Assembly (NCBI GenBank): GCA_023853785.1
Contig: JAJIRX010000622.1
Coordinates: 1,426,001-1,490,000, forward strand
Direction of reading: 5' to 3'
DNA length: 64,000 nucleotides
Source: Psilocybe azurescens
Taxonomy: Eukaryota; Basidiomycota; Agaricomycetes; Agaricales; Agrocybaceae
The notes beneath the pieces are model-generated. The model was not told the DNA's origin, searched no databases, and was given only the letters and a program-made list of their open reading frames with translations. The position numbers and the translations under genes are program-made. Positions 1 to 11,670 of this stretch are shown here, in pieces (positions within the stretch are counted from its first letter, which is position 1; the number at the start of each line of letters is the position of its first letter).

Positions 1-463
1 AAAGCACAAGCTCAACTGTCAGCTAAACTCGTCCCTTTACTGGTGAGTTAGCAATTCTTGCGCATCCAGGAATACTTCGTGGCTGACAAAACATGACTTG
101 TGTCGACTCCTAATCTATCAGTCAATTAGTAACTAAACAGTTGCGAAACGACTTCATAAGCATGGCTAACCAAATTTCTTGAGGATACCTCCGACGTCAA
201 CGTAGAAGTAGACCGTTCAATATCGCCATACAGGAATAACTACTAAAAGCGACGAGGCCTTCGAGTCTATCCTGTACTCGAAAACAGGACTTTGTCATGC
301 AAAGCATTGCTAAAGTGCCGTATCGATAGGAACTGCTTGACTAATGCTGCTTGAATCGTCTTGGGACCAGGAAGACACTGAATTCTGCAGTATAAGAAGA
401 TTGCTAGACTTGCTAGACTTCCTCACTGCAGCATTAGTTCCTACTTCAAGCTAACTATCAACT
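1..463. promoter_or_regulatory. Upstream region of the first epimerase-like paralogue
   Basis: No coding region is visible here. A TATA-like TATAAG lies at about 391, some 73 bases before the ATG at 464, followed by a perfect 9-base tandem duplication (TGCTAGACT at 402-410 and 411-419). The distance from the TATA-like element to the ATG resembles that of the third paralogue (CATAAAAG near 4998, ATG at 5069). The left part could hold the 3' untranslated end of an off-window gene, but nothing shows this. Confidence 0.4.
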
Positions 464-1899
464 ATGTCTCCTACTCAAACAGAAATCTTCATTACGGGTG
501 TTACTGGTACGATGTCTTTTGTAGTCCCCGTTGATGATTTGCTAACTGATTGTATGCGCAGGTTACATAGGGGTTCTATCCTCTCTCGCTTGCTAGAGCA
601 TCCAGATCACCGTAGTCACCACATCACTGTACTGGTCCGTTCGGAGGAACGCAGCCATAAATTCCAGGAACTAGGAATAAAATCAGTCACAGGTTCTCTC
701 AAGGACCTACCCCTTTTAGAAGACCTTGCTGCAAACGCTGACATTGTGATATCAACGGTGGGTCCCTTACCTTACCCATTCATTTGTTGTATCTTGCCTG
801 AGCGATACATTGATCACTCAAGGCCGACTCGGACGATCTTGACGCAACTCGGGCCATTCTGCAGGGACAGAAGAGATATCACGCATTAACTGGACGTGCC
901 TCTATATTGATACATACGGTTAGTCCTGTAGCTCACATATTCACATGAGTTGCTGACAATTTTTTATTAGTCTGGCACAGGTGGGGTTCCCCATTCCAGT
1001 CTCGTGTCGACCAATTATCTGACGTTACGGTGTTAGGTGTTCTTACTGATGATGCCGTCGGAAACTATCCGGGCAAGACCATCTACGATGATATGGACCT
1101 GGAACAGATTGAAAGCCTGGCAGATACCCAGCTACACAGGGATGTCGATCTTGAAATTGTTAAAGCCGATAAAGAAGGTAAGATATTCAAAGATTGGCCA
1201 AAGATCTGATATAATGGTGTTCATCAACTTCTAAGGATACATTAAATCATATATTATTTTGCCATCGACCATATACGGCATTGCGAGTGGCCGCATCGCT
1301 GAATTGGGTCTCCAAAACCGCCAGTCCATACAAATTCCAGTATTAATACGGGCCGCGTTGGCTCGTGGCAGGAGTGGAATAGTGGGCGAGGGAAAGAACA
1401 TATGGGTAAATGTTCACATTGATGATAGTAAGCTCTCTTTTGGTGGTTTAAGCGCACTGTTGTCTTACAAGTAGTTCAGTTGCCGACCTCTACATCGTGC
1501 TCTTCAATGCCATCAAATCATCTCCAGACAAAGTTGGGCACGGTCGTGAAGGCTTTTACTTTGGTGAAAACGGAGAGCACACACTCTATCAAGTTGGGAA
1601 GGCAATTGGCGAAGCGCTGGTCAGTCTGGGCAAAACAACCGATCCAGAACCCTCTTCCTTCACTAAAGAAGAGGTTGAAATGTATCTCTTTGTATGTGGA
1701 TGTCCAAGAACTATCATTCTGCGATTTTTGAACTGAACAATATTGACAGGGAAATACGGTCCCATGGGGTACCAACTCTCGTTGTCGCGCCAACAGGTCA
1801 AGACTGATTGGTTGGGCGCCGTCTAAAACGACCAGTGACCTCTTTGCCAGCGTGGGACCCGAGATTGAAACAATTCTGAAAGAACGCGCTACTGCATAG
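464..1899 (+). CDS. NAD(P)-binding epimerase/NmrA-like protein, paralogue 1 (one frame break)
   Basis: Predicted soluble atypical/extended short-chain dehydrogenase with an N-terminal Rossmann fold; substrate unknown. The first exon encodes FITGVTG and the second should complete a GYIGGS glycine motif, followed by LVRSEE at the end of the second beta strand. Later exons carry TIYDDMDLEQIESL, LPSTIYGIASG, DLYIVLFNAI, HGREGFYFGENGEH and a conserved C-terminal RCRANRSRLIGW. At least seven introns are inferred, at the same places as in the two paralogues downstream. The second exon has a run of only four G at 570-573; five are needed to stay in frame with the first exon, so as it stands the reading frame breaks there. 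This could be a sequence error or a disabling mutation. The other exons are intact. The family is known from many Agaricomycetes as uncharacterised NAD(P)-binding proteins. Confidence 0.75.
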
Positions 1900-2344
1900 A
1901 TTACAGATTAATGTTGGTCTTTTGGAACAAGCCTATGGAAAGTGTTTTCAATCGTAGTCTTTGCGATTCTCTGTATGAGATTGTCATCTGCGCATTTAAA
2001 AGATGAACACATCCCATGTAAGCAAATCTTCTTTAATAGTCATAATTCTTTGGCGGTTTCACGCCGGGCAATGCACAAAGCCTTCGCAATTTCCCAAGGG
2101 CTCCATATAGAAGTAACGCTGACCAAAATGCGAAGGCGAATAATGGCTTCGATGATCGAAGATTGATCAAAGAGACTGCATACGCTGGAACGTCATAACG
2201 CATGATTATCAATCGATAGGTCCATAATAAACAATTCTACATAAGCATCACCATAAGCACATGCAAAGTGCTTGTCTTATTCTTCCCTCAAACAATCCCC
2301 GATCGATACACTCTCCTCCAAAGTCTTCAGCAAACACTTAAACG

Positions 2345-3777
2345 ATGTCCTCGAAAACCAAAATCTTGATGACGGGTGTTACTGGTGAGCAATTTGAGCA
2401 TGCTGTAGCCCAGAGCCCTGACGTCTCGAATCTCGATAATGACAATATTCGCAAGGTTATATCGGAGGTGCTGTCCTCACACGCTTTCTCAAACACCCCG
2501 ACTTTGCGTCTTTCAAGATCACAGCTCTTCTACGATCTCCAGAGAAGGCAGAAAAGCTCAGGACCCTCGGTGTCGATGCAGTTGTGGGTTCACACGATGA
2601 CGCAAAGTTGATGGAATCCCTTGCGGCAGATCACGATGTCGTCATTGCAACGGTACAAGCGCTCGTGATGCAAATCCGCCTTTTCGTTATTGACGCGTTT
2701 GACTTCGTGCAGGCAGATGCAGATAATTACGAAGCTGCCATAGCCACTTTGAACGGACTGAAGAAACGCCATACTGAAACTGGTACCGTTCCCATTTTCA
2801 TACACACAGTACGTTATCCGTAGCTGTTGAATGCCTTACATTGTTCTCTTTGCTTATGTGTCGATATTAAGTCTGGAACTGGTGAGCATAACACTGTCTT
2901 GTATTCATTTTACTCAACTCGTATTAAACGGTGTAGGCGTCCTCGCTGACACTGCCGGAGGAAACTTCGCTGGCGAAACCATATACGATGATGCAAATCC
3001 CGACCAGATTGAAACTCTTCCGGACACACAGTTGCACCGGAACGTCGATCTCGAGATTTTACGTGCAGATATAGAAGGTAGCTTACAGTGTTGAAAATTT
3101 TACACCAGTTCGAGAAACTAATAAAAATTTAGGCTACCTCAAGAGTTATATCGTGTTTCCCTCGACCATCTGGGGAATTGCCACAGGTGTCCTCGTTGAG
3201 AAGGGCATTGCAAATTCACACTCAATCCAAGTCCCAGCACTCATTCGCGCTTCATTGAAACGTGGGCGAGCAGGAATGATTGGAGCAGGTAAAAATTTGT
3301 GGCCTGACGTCAATATTGAGGAAGGCAAGCCCTAATTATCTTTACTTTGGTTAGAGAAATATCTCTGACTAGTCAATAGTGGCCGACCTGTACATTGTGC
3401 TATTTGATTCTATTCGTTCGAATCCTTCGACCGGACATGGACGTGAAGGAATTTATTTCGGAGAGACCGGAGAACACAGCCTATACGAGGTAGGGAAAGC
3501 AATCGGAGAGGCCATGGTGGCGCTTGGAAAATCAGACAATCCAGAGCCCACTACCTTTACTAAAGAGGAGATTGACAAATACTTCGGGGTAAGAATCTCA
3601 AGGAATTGGTGAATCATCTGTGACTGAAGTGGGATTTTGTAGGGATCCGATTACCTAGGTTCGAATTCGCGCTGCCGGGCAAACAGATCTAGGGCCATAG
3701 GCTGGAAAACTGTGAAAACGAAGGCAGACTTCCTCGCAAGCATCAAGTCTGAGGTAGAAGCCCTGGACAAGAAATAG
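2345..3777 (+). CDS. NAD(P)-binding epimerase/NmrA-like protein, paralogue 2
   Basis: Second member of the tandem trio, with intact frames. It begins MSSKTKILMTGVTG; after an intron, the second exon starts in the GYIGGAVLTRFL glycine-rich segment. Then follow EKAEKLRTLGVDAVVGSH, an exon with LKKRHTETGTVPIFIHT, the short SGTGVLAD junction, TIYDDANPDQIETLPDTQ, a YLKSYIVFPSTIWGIATG segment (the place where an active-site Tyr or Lys would lie in related SDRs), VADLYIVLFDSI, TGHGREGIYFGETGEHSL and a C-terminal exon with SRCRANRSRAIGW ending in EALDKK. About eight introns, all short. It is closer to paralogue 3 than to paralogue 1. Likely an NAD(P)-dependent oxidoreductase or epimerase in the cytosol; the substrate cannot be read from the sequence. 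Confidence 0.82.
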
Positions 3778-5068
3778 TCGGCCTTGGGCGTGGACAACCA
3801 CAGCTAATGTTGAGAAATCAATCTGTCCTCATTTTGCCAAGTATTTCTGTTTGAAAATGCACACATCTACAACTTGAAAGTGTCTTCATTAAGTAAGTAA
3901 AATCCACCATCGTGTACAAGACGGAGAAAAACACCACATTACACACTTACGAAGTTGTTTTTGAACTCGAATACCGTGACTTTGCGGATTGTCAATGACT
4001 GCAGGCAACCAGGTTCAATCGCGAGATCACTCTCCTAAATGAAATATAGCTTCTAACGGGGCTACGTATGGCATTTATTTTGTGGCATGGGTACAATTTG
4101 ATTTCGATCATTTCATTGGAGCAATAAAGTACATATATCAGTAATCATCTCAGAAGTCAATTAGTAATATTCATCCAATAAGATGCATTCAGGGTGTTAA
4201 TGTTCCCGACTTGAAACTCATCGTCAAATCTTGCACTCGGGGGTTTTCTCCACAACCCGTGATCGCATTTTCGGAATTAAGTGAGGCATATATCCTTTAA
4301 TTACACAAAGCTGATAACGAGAGCGCAGCTTCATTCCGAAGCCCAACTGTGCTTCTCCATTGTACCCAAATAATACATTTTCAAGTTGGGCCAACAATTC
4401 GCGCTGTAATAATGGTATGTTTCTTCCGGATTTAAGTCCTACTCCTAATTCCAAAGTAAAGGGTTTTCAACTCTATTGAATCAAGATAGCAAGAACAGTG
4501 TACGTGCGAGCCTGAGTTGCTATAAATAGAAATAGCAGGGTTCTAGTATCGCGGGGGCCCAGAGCTCGACAATACTGGTGTTAAACAAATACAAGAAATA
4601 CAACAGAAAGCCATCTGTCACCAAAAAAGATAGTATAATGATAATGAATAAACTCATAGGAGGGACAAAGAAGCACGGCACAAATCGAGCCCAGATGAAT
4701 CGCAATATGTTGTACAATCTTCATCAGGTTGGTAATCGTTTATTAACTTGGAGGAAGAACGAGTACACGCAATCTATATCCATGACATTGCCAGCCATAC
4801 TCTGTGCTACTCTGACTCAATTTCCTCTGAAGCGGGTGATGAAAATATTGGCGGGACCGCAAAATCCGAAGGGAGTCAATCTTCTTTCATTGATTGCAAT
4901 ACAACCTATGAGAAAACAATAATTTTATGATTATGAATCCACTCTTCATTTCGCTTATAGTGAACATGCACATAAAGTGGTCAAGGGAGGCCAAAGGCAT
5001 AAAAGCACAGAGAGATTCATTTGTAGGCTTAAGCTCCTTTCACTCTTTCCTGCAATAAATTTCAAACA
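3778..5068. other. Gene-poor spacer between paralogues 2 and 3
   Basis: About 1.3 kb, A+T-rich, with only short open frames (up to 114 codons) that resemble no family I know and show no intron structure. A TATA-like CATAAAAG near 4998 probably belongs to the promoter of the third paralogue. No repeat or transposon ends were seen. Confidence 0.5.
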
Positions 5069-6498
5069 ATGTCGTCGAAAACCAACATCCTCATGACCGG
5101 TGTGACCGGTGAGCGCTTCGACCATACAGTTCTAAAGTGCCATATGGGAAATTAACGATTTGAAAGGTTATATCGGAGGTGCTGTACTCGCGCGCTTTCT
5201 TGAGCACCCTGACTTCGCGTCTTTCAAGATTACAACTCTAGTGCGTTCTCCAGAGAAGGCGGAGAAGCTGAAAGCGCTAGGCGTCGGTGTCGTAGTGGGA
5301 TCTCATTCCGACAAAGGGCTCATGGAATCTTTGGCGGCAGACAGCGATGTCGTCTTCGCAATGGTATCAGATTGTTATGCAGCATTTGTTGCCGGTGTTA
5401 CTAAATCATTGGATCCTCTTCATAGGCTGACACTGACAACCTTGATGCTGCAACAGCGACACTGAATGGACTGAAAAAGCGTCATGCTAAGACGGGAACA
5501 CCTCCCATTTTGATCGAAACAGTGAGATTATCCTAACAGTCAGAGTTGTCAATGCACTTACCTTCCACATGATATATCAAGTCCGGAACAGGTAGGCAAC
5601 TTAGCTTTACGTTCCACAATCAATAAATGACCTAGGAATGGTACAGGCTGCCTGACTGACAACTCTGAGGGGAACTACAGCACTGAAACCATCTACGACG
5701 ATGCTGATCCCAACCAGATAGAGACTCTTCCAGATACACAGCCGCACCGGAATATTGACCTCGCGATTTTGCGAGCAGATAAAGAAGGCGAGTAGCAGAA
5801 ACCGCTGCTAGTTTGTGCACTGCAACAAACTAAGAAAATATTAGGATACATCAAGAGTTATATCGTGTTGCCTTCAATGATTTGGGGGATTGCTTCTGGT
5901 GCCCTGGTCGAGAAGGGCATTCAAAACCCACATTCAATCCAAGTACCGGACCTCATTCGTGCTTCTTTGGCTCGTGGTCGAGCAGGGATGGTCGGAGCGG
6001 GGAAGAATATATGGCCGAATGTAAACATTGAAGAGGGCAAGTTCGATGGGTAACCATTGCACTTCGAGAAGCCGACGCTGACGATTCGACTGTAGTGGCA
6101 GATTTATACATCGTGTTGTTCAATTCTATCCGAGTAGATGCTTCCACTGGACACGGACGTGAAGGCATTTACTTCGGCGAGAACGGCAAACATAGGATGT
6201 ACCAAGTCGCGAAAGCCATCGCAGAAGCTCTGGTGACGCTTGGCAGATCAGATAATCCTGAGCCTTCTTCCTTCACTAAAGAAGAAACTGATAAATACTC
6301 AGTGGTAAAAATCCATTACCTGGACAATATACGAGAGTTAATCCGTTTTTTCAGTTGTACTCTCATTCCAGCAATAACTCTCGTTGCCGAGGAAACAGAT
6401 CCAGAGCAATCGGTTGGAAACCCGTTAAAACGATGGAAGACTTCCTCGCGAGCATCAAACCGGAGATTGAGGCCCTGGCAAAGAAATGGGCTATGTAG
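5069..6498 (+). CDS. NAD(P)-binding epimerase/NmrA-like protein, paralogue 3
   Basis: Third member of the trio. The first exon encodes MSSKTNILMTGVTG and is split from GYIGGAVLARFLEHPDF by an intron at the same site as in paralogue 2. Conserved blocks follow in order: LVRSPEKAEKLKALGVGVVV, ADTDNLDAATATLNGLKKRH, TIYDDADPNQIETLPDTQ, VLPSMIWGIASGALVEKG, VADLYIVLFNSI, TGHGREGIYFGENGKHRM and a final exon with NSRCRGNRSRAIGWKPVK, ending AKKWAM. The last exon differs most: LYSHSSN replaces the GSDYLGSN of paralogue 2. All exons join in frame. The substrate is not known. Tandem copies with the same intron positions point to local duplication. Confidence 0.82.
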
Positions 6499-6601
6499 AA
6501 AGAGAGCTATATCCGTAATAACAAAGCTAGTGCCGGAATGGACAAATCTTGATGTTAGTCATTACGACCCGAATAAGATATTACATGGCTTGAACAAACG
6601 A

Positions 6602-7365
6602 CTACAGGCGTGATTGTGTCGCTGGGAAAGCAACGGCCTCAGCTGTTCGAGCGGCTTCGCCATATTGTAGAAGCCCGACATAGGGCATTATGTTGTATTT
6701 AAGAACATAGTTCGCAGGCGGTACGCCACTAGGAACCAGGATACTGCGTAAGTCATGAAAGAACGCAGTGACAGAATACTTACTTGAAGGAGGAGGATAT
6801 ATCGCGGAAGACATATTTGTTTTTGCCCTCAAATTTGATGAACGCATCTTCCTTTCTTCGGACTATGCGGTCCCAGATAACCACTTCATTCTTCACCTAG
6901 TAGTAATTCTCGATGATTAGAAAGAGCTGTTTAAGAATATCGCGGTTCGCAAACGCACTCCTTTCTTATTCGCGTATTCAGCCTCTAGGTATAGGAATAG
7001 CTGCTTTGTATTCCAGTGAAACAGAGGGGTAAGGTCTGCATTAAAAAAACAATGAATCGTCTGAGGGAGTGGCAAAGAAAGGAACCTCATACCTGCTGTT
7101 ATATTGAAGTGAACAAACGCCAAATCCTGCTTTTTGTTAGGGTATCTTCGCGCATTAGACGAGACTCTGTTCTCGAGCAAGCAGTCTAAGTGTTGAGGAG
7201 AGTCAAGCAGCGGCAGACGCACACTTTAATAGAAGAAATTGCGAGGTCTCCTTGAGGGTTTGCTGTGAATAGGAAAGAGGACAGAGCAATGGCGGCCAAC
7301 AGTGTCATCATACATGACGACAAGAAAGCAGAAACATTGTTGACTCTGGAGAATATACTGTGCAT
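6602..7365 (-). CDS. SPC3: Signal peptidase complex subunit 3 (SPC22/23 family)
   Basis: Subunit of the ER signal peptidase complex, which removes signal peptides from nascent secretory proteins; the family is a single-pass type II ER membrane protein. The start at 7365 gives MHSIFSRVNNVSAFLSS followed by a hydrophobic anchor, which matches the animal and yeast N-terminus (short basic end, then membrane segment). Exons then encode NARRYPNKKQDLAFVHFNI, LTPLFHWNTKQLFLYLEAEY (the strongest family signature), VVIWDRIVRRKEDAFIKFEG, KYVFRDISSSF and a final exon with VLKYNIMPYVGLLQYGEAAR ending ATQSRL. Five exons are inferred; donors and acceptors are canonical, including a 56-base first intron (GTGCGT donor at 7222). 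It is head-to-head with the WD40 gene. Confidence 0.92.
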
Positions 7366-7578
7366 GTTGGGTATACGGTTGAGGGTTTGGAGAAGACACG
7401 TTGATGGTAATTGAACGGACACGATCGTGTACTTGCGTATGTTTGGCTGGACCTTGACACCGTCGCGCGCGTCAACTCGCGGGCCGCCTCATAGAGTAGC
7501 TCCCTTCTAATTGAAAATGGCTGCTCTACACCCGAAAACTATGGTTTCCAGTTGCAATTGACACTAGGAACGAAAATA
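7366..7578. promoter_or_regulatory. Short bidirectional promoter (SPC3 / ASA1) with a uORF
   Basis: Only 213 bases separate the divergent SPC3 and WD40 start codons. On + a 14-residue upstream open reading frame runs from 7517 to 7561 and ends 17 bases before the ATG at 7579. If the transcript starts upstream of 7517 it could reduce translation of the WD40 protein; no experiment is implied. Confidence 0.5.
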
Positions 7579-9130
7579 ATGTCCTGCTCAGCATCTGTAG
7601 CTGCTTCTCTTCCACCTCCGACACCGCTGCATATTCTCCGGTCACATACGTCTCCTGTGAGCGCAATCGCTTGGTCCGACGATGACGAACGAATATATTC
7701 TGCGGATGCCTCTGGCAAGGTTATTGTCACCTCGACACGTTCTTTACGCGCTATAACATCCTGGATGGCGCATACTGACTCGATCCTCGGAGTTGAAGAA
7801 TGGGATGAATACATTGTAACGTCTGTATGCATTGTGGTCCTGCTCTTGATTGGCATTGATTCAGATCATGAAGCCATGGACGAGATAACAAACTTCATGT
7901 CTGGCAAAGGATCAAAGAGCTTCCATCTTCTGCCAGAATTGGTGGCTCGGCAGGACTGCCAAATCTTCCTACCCCTACTCTCTGTTATTCATTGGACGTC
8001 AATGCTCTCAATTTCTGTCGTTTCTCTTTGCTGAAACTCTCAGACGGGACTCAGGACAATCCCAAACGAAAAGCTTTGGTAGCCCTTCCAAACCTAATCG
8101 ACTCTACCACAGTACGCGACCTTGCTTTTCCGATGGCATCTTTTGAACTTAGGACCTTTTCAGGCAGATATTTGGTCGTTGCCACAGACAGATCGTTTAC
8201 ATGCTGCTATTGGACAAGAGACAAAAGGTCTTCCTATTGTAAATCCAAACGGAAGAAACAACTCAGGTATATCATCGATCAATCGAAGCTGATCTCGTAT
8301 TCTCATATAGTGATTAGGTATCATAATGTCTTTACACCTCTACCAGCAGGGCCATAGCAACCTAGCACCATCTCCGTCAGAATATAAAAGTCTCAGAATC
8401 CTGGTAGCTTACGAGGACGGAAGTGTGGTACTTCGGGAATATACACGAACAGCTAAGGAAATTTCAGTTGAAGGCCAAGGATGGATTATACTCTGGAAAT
8501 CCAAGCTTCATGTTGAATCAAGTGCGAAATTCGTTTTTACACACGATTTCTCTGACTCTTTTAATAGTCATGGCAATGAGGGTGTCTCGAGCCAATGACT
8601 TTGCAGTGACTGTGTCGGCAGATCACATAATTGGTCGTTATGATCTAAGAGTACTTGCATCGTCCATATTCATTCTATTTGTAACCTTCTCACGTGTCTA
8701 TCAGAACGGGCACCCACCATCGGAAGAACGAGGTGTTACCTTTCGATCCAAGCATGCTGGAAATGGGTCAATAGCAATAAGAGATGATGGCAGGGTCTGT
8801 GCCGCTGGCGGTTGGGATGGAAAGTAAGGCCTTTCTTCTTTTCTGAAGAAATTGGCCCACTAATTTAATGCCAGAATTCGATTATTTTCTACGAAGTCCT
8901 TCAAGCCACTTGGGACTCTGAAGTACCACAAGTCAGCCTGTCAATGCATTGAATTTGCTCGAGCATTCAAAGCGCCATCACCCATTGAATCAGCTGGAAA
9001 GGGTGACGAAGATGACGACGAATACGAAGATTTGAGCATGGACGAAATGAGTGAGAGATCTCGGTGGCTAGTGGCAGGCGCGAAAGACAACCGCATCTCA
9101 ATTTGGTCTTTGATGACTTTCGAGAAATGA
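7579..9130 (+). CDS. ASA1: WD40-repeat protein, ASTRA complex subunit Asa1 (GNB1L-like)
   Basis: Predicted WD40 propeller subunit of the ASTRA assembly, which in yeast contains Tra1 and the TTT co-chaperones and supports biogenesis of PIKK-family proteins. The first exon shows a typical repeat: HILRSHTSPVSAIAWSDDDE, then IYSADASGKVIVTSTRSL. Later exons encode LRILVAYEDGSVVLREYTR, GVTFRSKHAGNGSIAIRDDG and a last pair of blades with GRVCAAGGWDGK, SFKPLGTLKYHKSACQCIEF and WLVAGAKDNRISIWSL before the stop. An acidic insert with several Asp and Glu lies between the last blades, as in other fungal Asa1 proteins. The ATG at 7579 was chosen because the in-frame sequence before it has only a TTG. Family assignment rests on overall organisation and these repeats. 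Confidence 0.78.
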
Positions 9131-9306
9131 TTATAATGATCACAGTCAAAGGGGTACAGACTAACAAGAAAGAATTTGTATTATAGACAAGTAAACGAGT
9201 GTGAGTGTACAATGAGAAGGGTCCTAGTAACAATAACAAATTAGACTGGTAGCAAGAAGCGGGTCTTCAGATAGGGGAGAACATATGGTAAATAGTAGTT
9301 TCTATT

Positions 9307-10676
9307 TTAAAGGATTCCAGCCGCCCTGAGGTTCCTTTGCAACCTTGCATCCTCCAAAACACGTTGTGAGGGAATAACGATAGTGTTACCAAATTCATCC
9401 CCATGAACAATGGACTGCTGTTGGCCTGGTGGGGCACCAATGCTGATTCCGAAAACGCTTTCCAACCCACGCCTAACAGCTGCGTCGTTTTCAAGCTGTT
9501 CTGTACTCGGAGGAATAACTGGAGTCCTGACGGATTTCTCCCAACGCTTGACTCTCCAGTAACCTATGATCGAGGAGAGTAAAAGGAACCATCCTGGGAA
9601 AGGATTAGCTTAAGTATATTATACAATGAAGCGATTTATGGTTACCAAGGGTCATGAATAAGAAAGAAAGCCAGTCTTTCGATGTCGACGATAGCACCTC
9701 AACCTGAGTCGAGGTAGATGCGTCAGTCACTGCATCGGACGTTGTCGGCGCAGGAGGGTCGTCCCAGCCATTGCCTGAACTCGGGTCTGTTCGACCGTTG
9801 TCCTCACCGAAGTTCCGCGAGTAGAATCCGTATTGTATGAGGGTGAGTCCAAGCCCTGCCCGAGAACCAAATTTGGCAGCATGGGATGTGTGGAGAAGAT
9901 AAGTAAGAAGGAACCCAATAAATTGGAAGAAAAACGAGATGAAAATGTTGAGGCAGAAAACCAGGAAGGAACCTGTTGGAAGATCGTCTATAATCATGTC
10001 ACCACCTGCCTCTAATCCTGCGGGGGCGTGTATCGTGGTCTCCCAATACGGTGGCACGGTATCCTGCTGGGCTTCCAGATACGACTGTTGAAATATTAAC
10101 CAACTAATTAATATGTACACGAAATTGGACGACTTACGGGTGGGCTCTCTTTTGATTATCTTCGGGCACTAGGTGGATATCACCCTCCTCTGTCCGAACC
10201 ACTCGCGCAGCCTGCGGTTTAGCCGTAACATTCGCAAACACGCCGTCATTCTCGATTCCTCCCCCAACCCGCGAAGAGCCGGTTGGAACAGCCTGATAAT
10301 GAGTGGGGAGAATTGCCCCGACAGCTCTTCTAAAGAAAGATTGTCTTGGCTTTGGTACATCTATGGGAGCAGTGGGAAGAAGCCCATTAGAGTTTCCAAA
10401 GTCGTTGGGAAGCGCCCGCGAAGATGGACGAGGGGGGGAACCAGGTGGAGGAAAGTCATACTCCCGTTCAAAGTCGTAGCCGGCTGGAATAGCGCTTGTT
10501 TCAGTCTTCGAAGGGGTTTCTATCCTGGAGAATTCGACGTCGTTTGTAAGACGTGTGGATTCGTGAGCGGTGTGTTCGTCGTTCTCGTCGTCATCGAGAC
10601 CGAATGCATCCTCCATTTCTCGCTCTGCATCCGGCGCTGAGCGTGGATTTGCGAGAGGTGCGTATCGACCAGACAT
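9307..10676 (-). CDS. BSD2: Bsd2/Ndfip-family Rsp5 adaptor (metal homeostasis protein)
   Basis: Membrane adaptor that in yeast brings the NEDD4-type ubiquitin ligase Rsp5 to cargo such as metal transporters in the Golgi/endosome route. The N-terminal half (about 180 residues) is hydrophilic and disordered with clustered acidic residues. A PPSY motif is created across an intron (HPPSYLEAQQ) and a second site, PPYWET, follows closely; both are Rsp5 WW-domain ligands of PPxY type. Then come two hydrophobic hairpin segments (GSFLVFCLNIFISFFFQFIG and a Gly-rich HAAKFGSRAGLGLTLIQYG) and a third membrane segment (WLSFLFMTLG joined to WFLLLSSIIGYW). The C-terminal tail ends with RAAGIL. The start is the ATG at 10676; the codon at 10682 is TTG. 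The domain is the NEDD4/Bsd2 family (Pfam NEDD4_Bsd2). Confidence 0.88.
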
Positions 10677-11670
10677 CTTCAAATCGATAAAAAGAGAAAT
10701 AAAGGGAGGCTGCGGGACTAAAGTTGAATGTCGAACACCCAGCCCTACGTGACAGTAAGAAAACGTATGTTAATGACCACGGCACATCAAGTTAGAATCA
10801 GCTCGTTTCTAACATAGCCACATTCAGCATCGGATCAGCCCATGACTAATGATTCGTGCAAGCCCAGTGCCTCAGCTTAACTTACAAGCATACATCTCTG
10901 ATTGCCCTACCTTAAATAATGTCTTGTCATCTAGGCCTATCTAAGCGTGATTTGGATGCGTTCAACGTTATGATATAATAATTACTGGTCCGGTTACCAC
11001 ATTTCCAAAGAACTACGACCATATCACAAATTAGGAGGAGCATCTGGAATGCTCGAATAGTCGTCCGAAGTCTGGCGCTGCAATAATAAACGCCCACAAC
11101 CCACACAGAACCTCTCGAGAGGGGCGGAGGGTCCAATATTTATACGTATGAGGAACAGTACGCATTGCACACCTTCCAAATGCTCGTAACGCGCTCCAAT
11201 GGAGAAGCAAACGCGAATGCAAGGAATGGGGAAGGCTTTCTTGAAAGGTTGTTGCCTGCTGGTCATGATGAAGAGCTCTGGAAAAGATTCTCGTTTTTGT
11301 TACAAAGCACCCGCGTAGCAGAACTCGCGTGTTGTTGGGCAACAGTGATAAGCCACTGTATAATATTCGTGGTTCTTGGGTGATACATATGATCAATGCG
11401 CACACACTTTTCTTGACAAGAAATTGTGGCTCGTAGAGTGGTGTTAAGGATTTGAGGGCAGACCAGTAGCAGGCCTGGAAGAAGTTATAAGCCAGATGAG
11501 GATACCAATTCCCCATTTACACTGGACCAATAGGGATCGACAGAGCAACTTGATAGCAGAGAAAAACTACTCCAGTGTCTAATAGTACAGTTTAGTTCTA
11601 CATACTGATACAAATCCAGGGCGCAGGTTGGACTCACAAACTCTGGAAAGCGATATCTAGTCCACACCCA
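10677..11670. other. Spacer between BSD2 and BUD13 without an assignable gene
   Basis: About 1 kb. It should include the BSD2 promoter and the BUD13 3' end. The longest ATG-initiated frame is 161 codons on - (11031-11516), with no recognisable domain and odd composition (rich in Leu, Arg and Cys), and other frames are open too. I do not call it a gene. Confidence 0.4.

Noticed and set aside
1942..2166. 74-codon open frame downstream of paralogue 1
   Set aside because: Begins directly after the paralogue's stop in what should be 3' UTR; no family features.
4224..4922. Open frames in the spacer between epimerase paralogues 2 and 3
   Set aside because: Frames of 60-114 codons with no homology I recognise and no intron signals; no evidence for a fourth paralogue or remnant there.
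11031..11516. 161-codon open frame on - between BSD2 and BUD13
   Set aside because: Starts with ATG but has no domain, unusual composition and competing open frames on both strands. No intron structure supports it.
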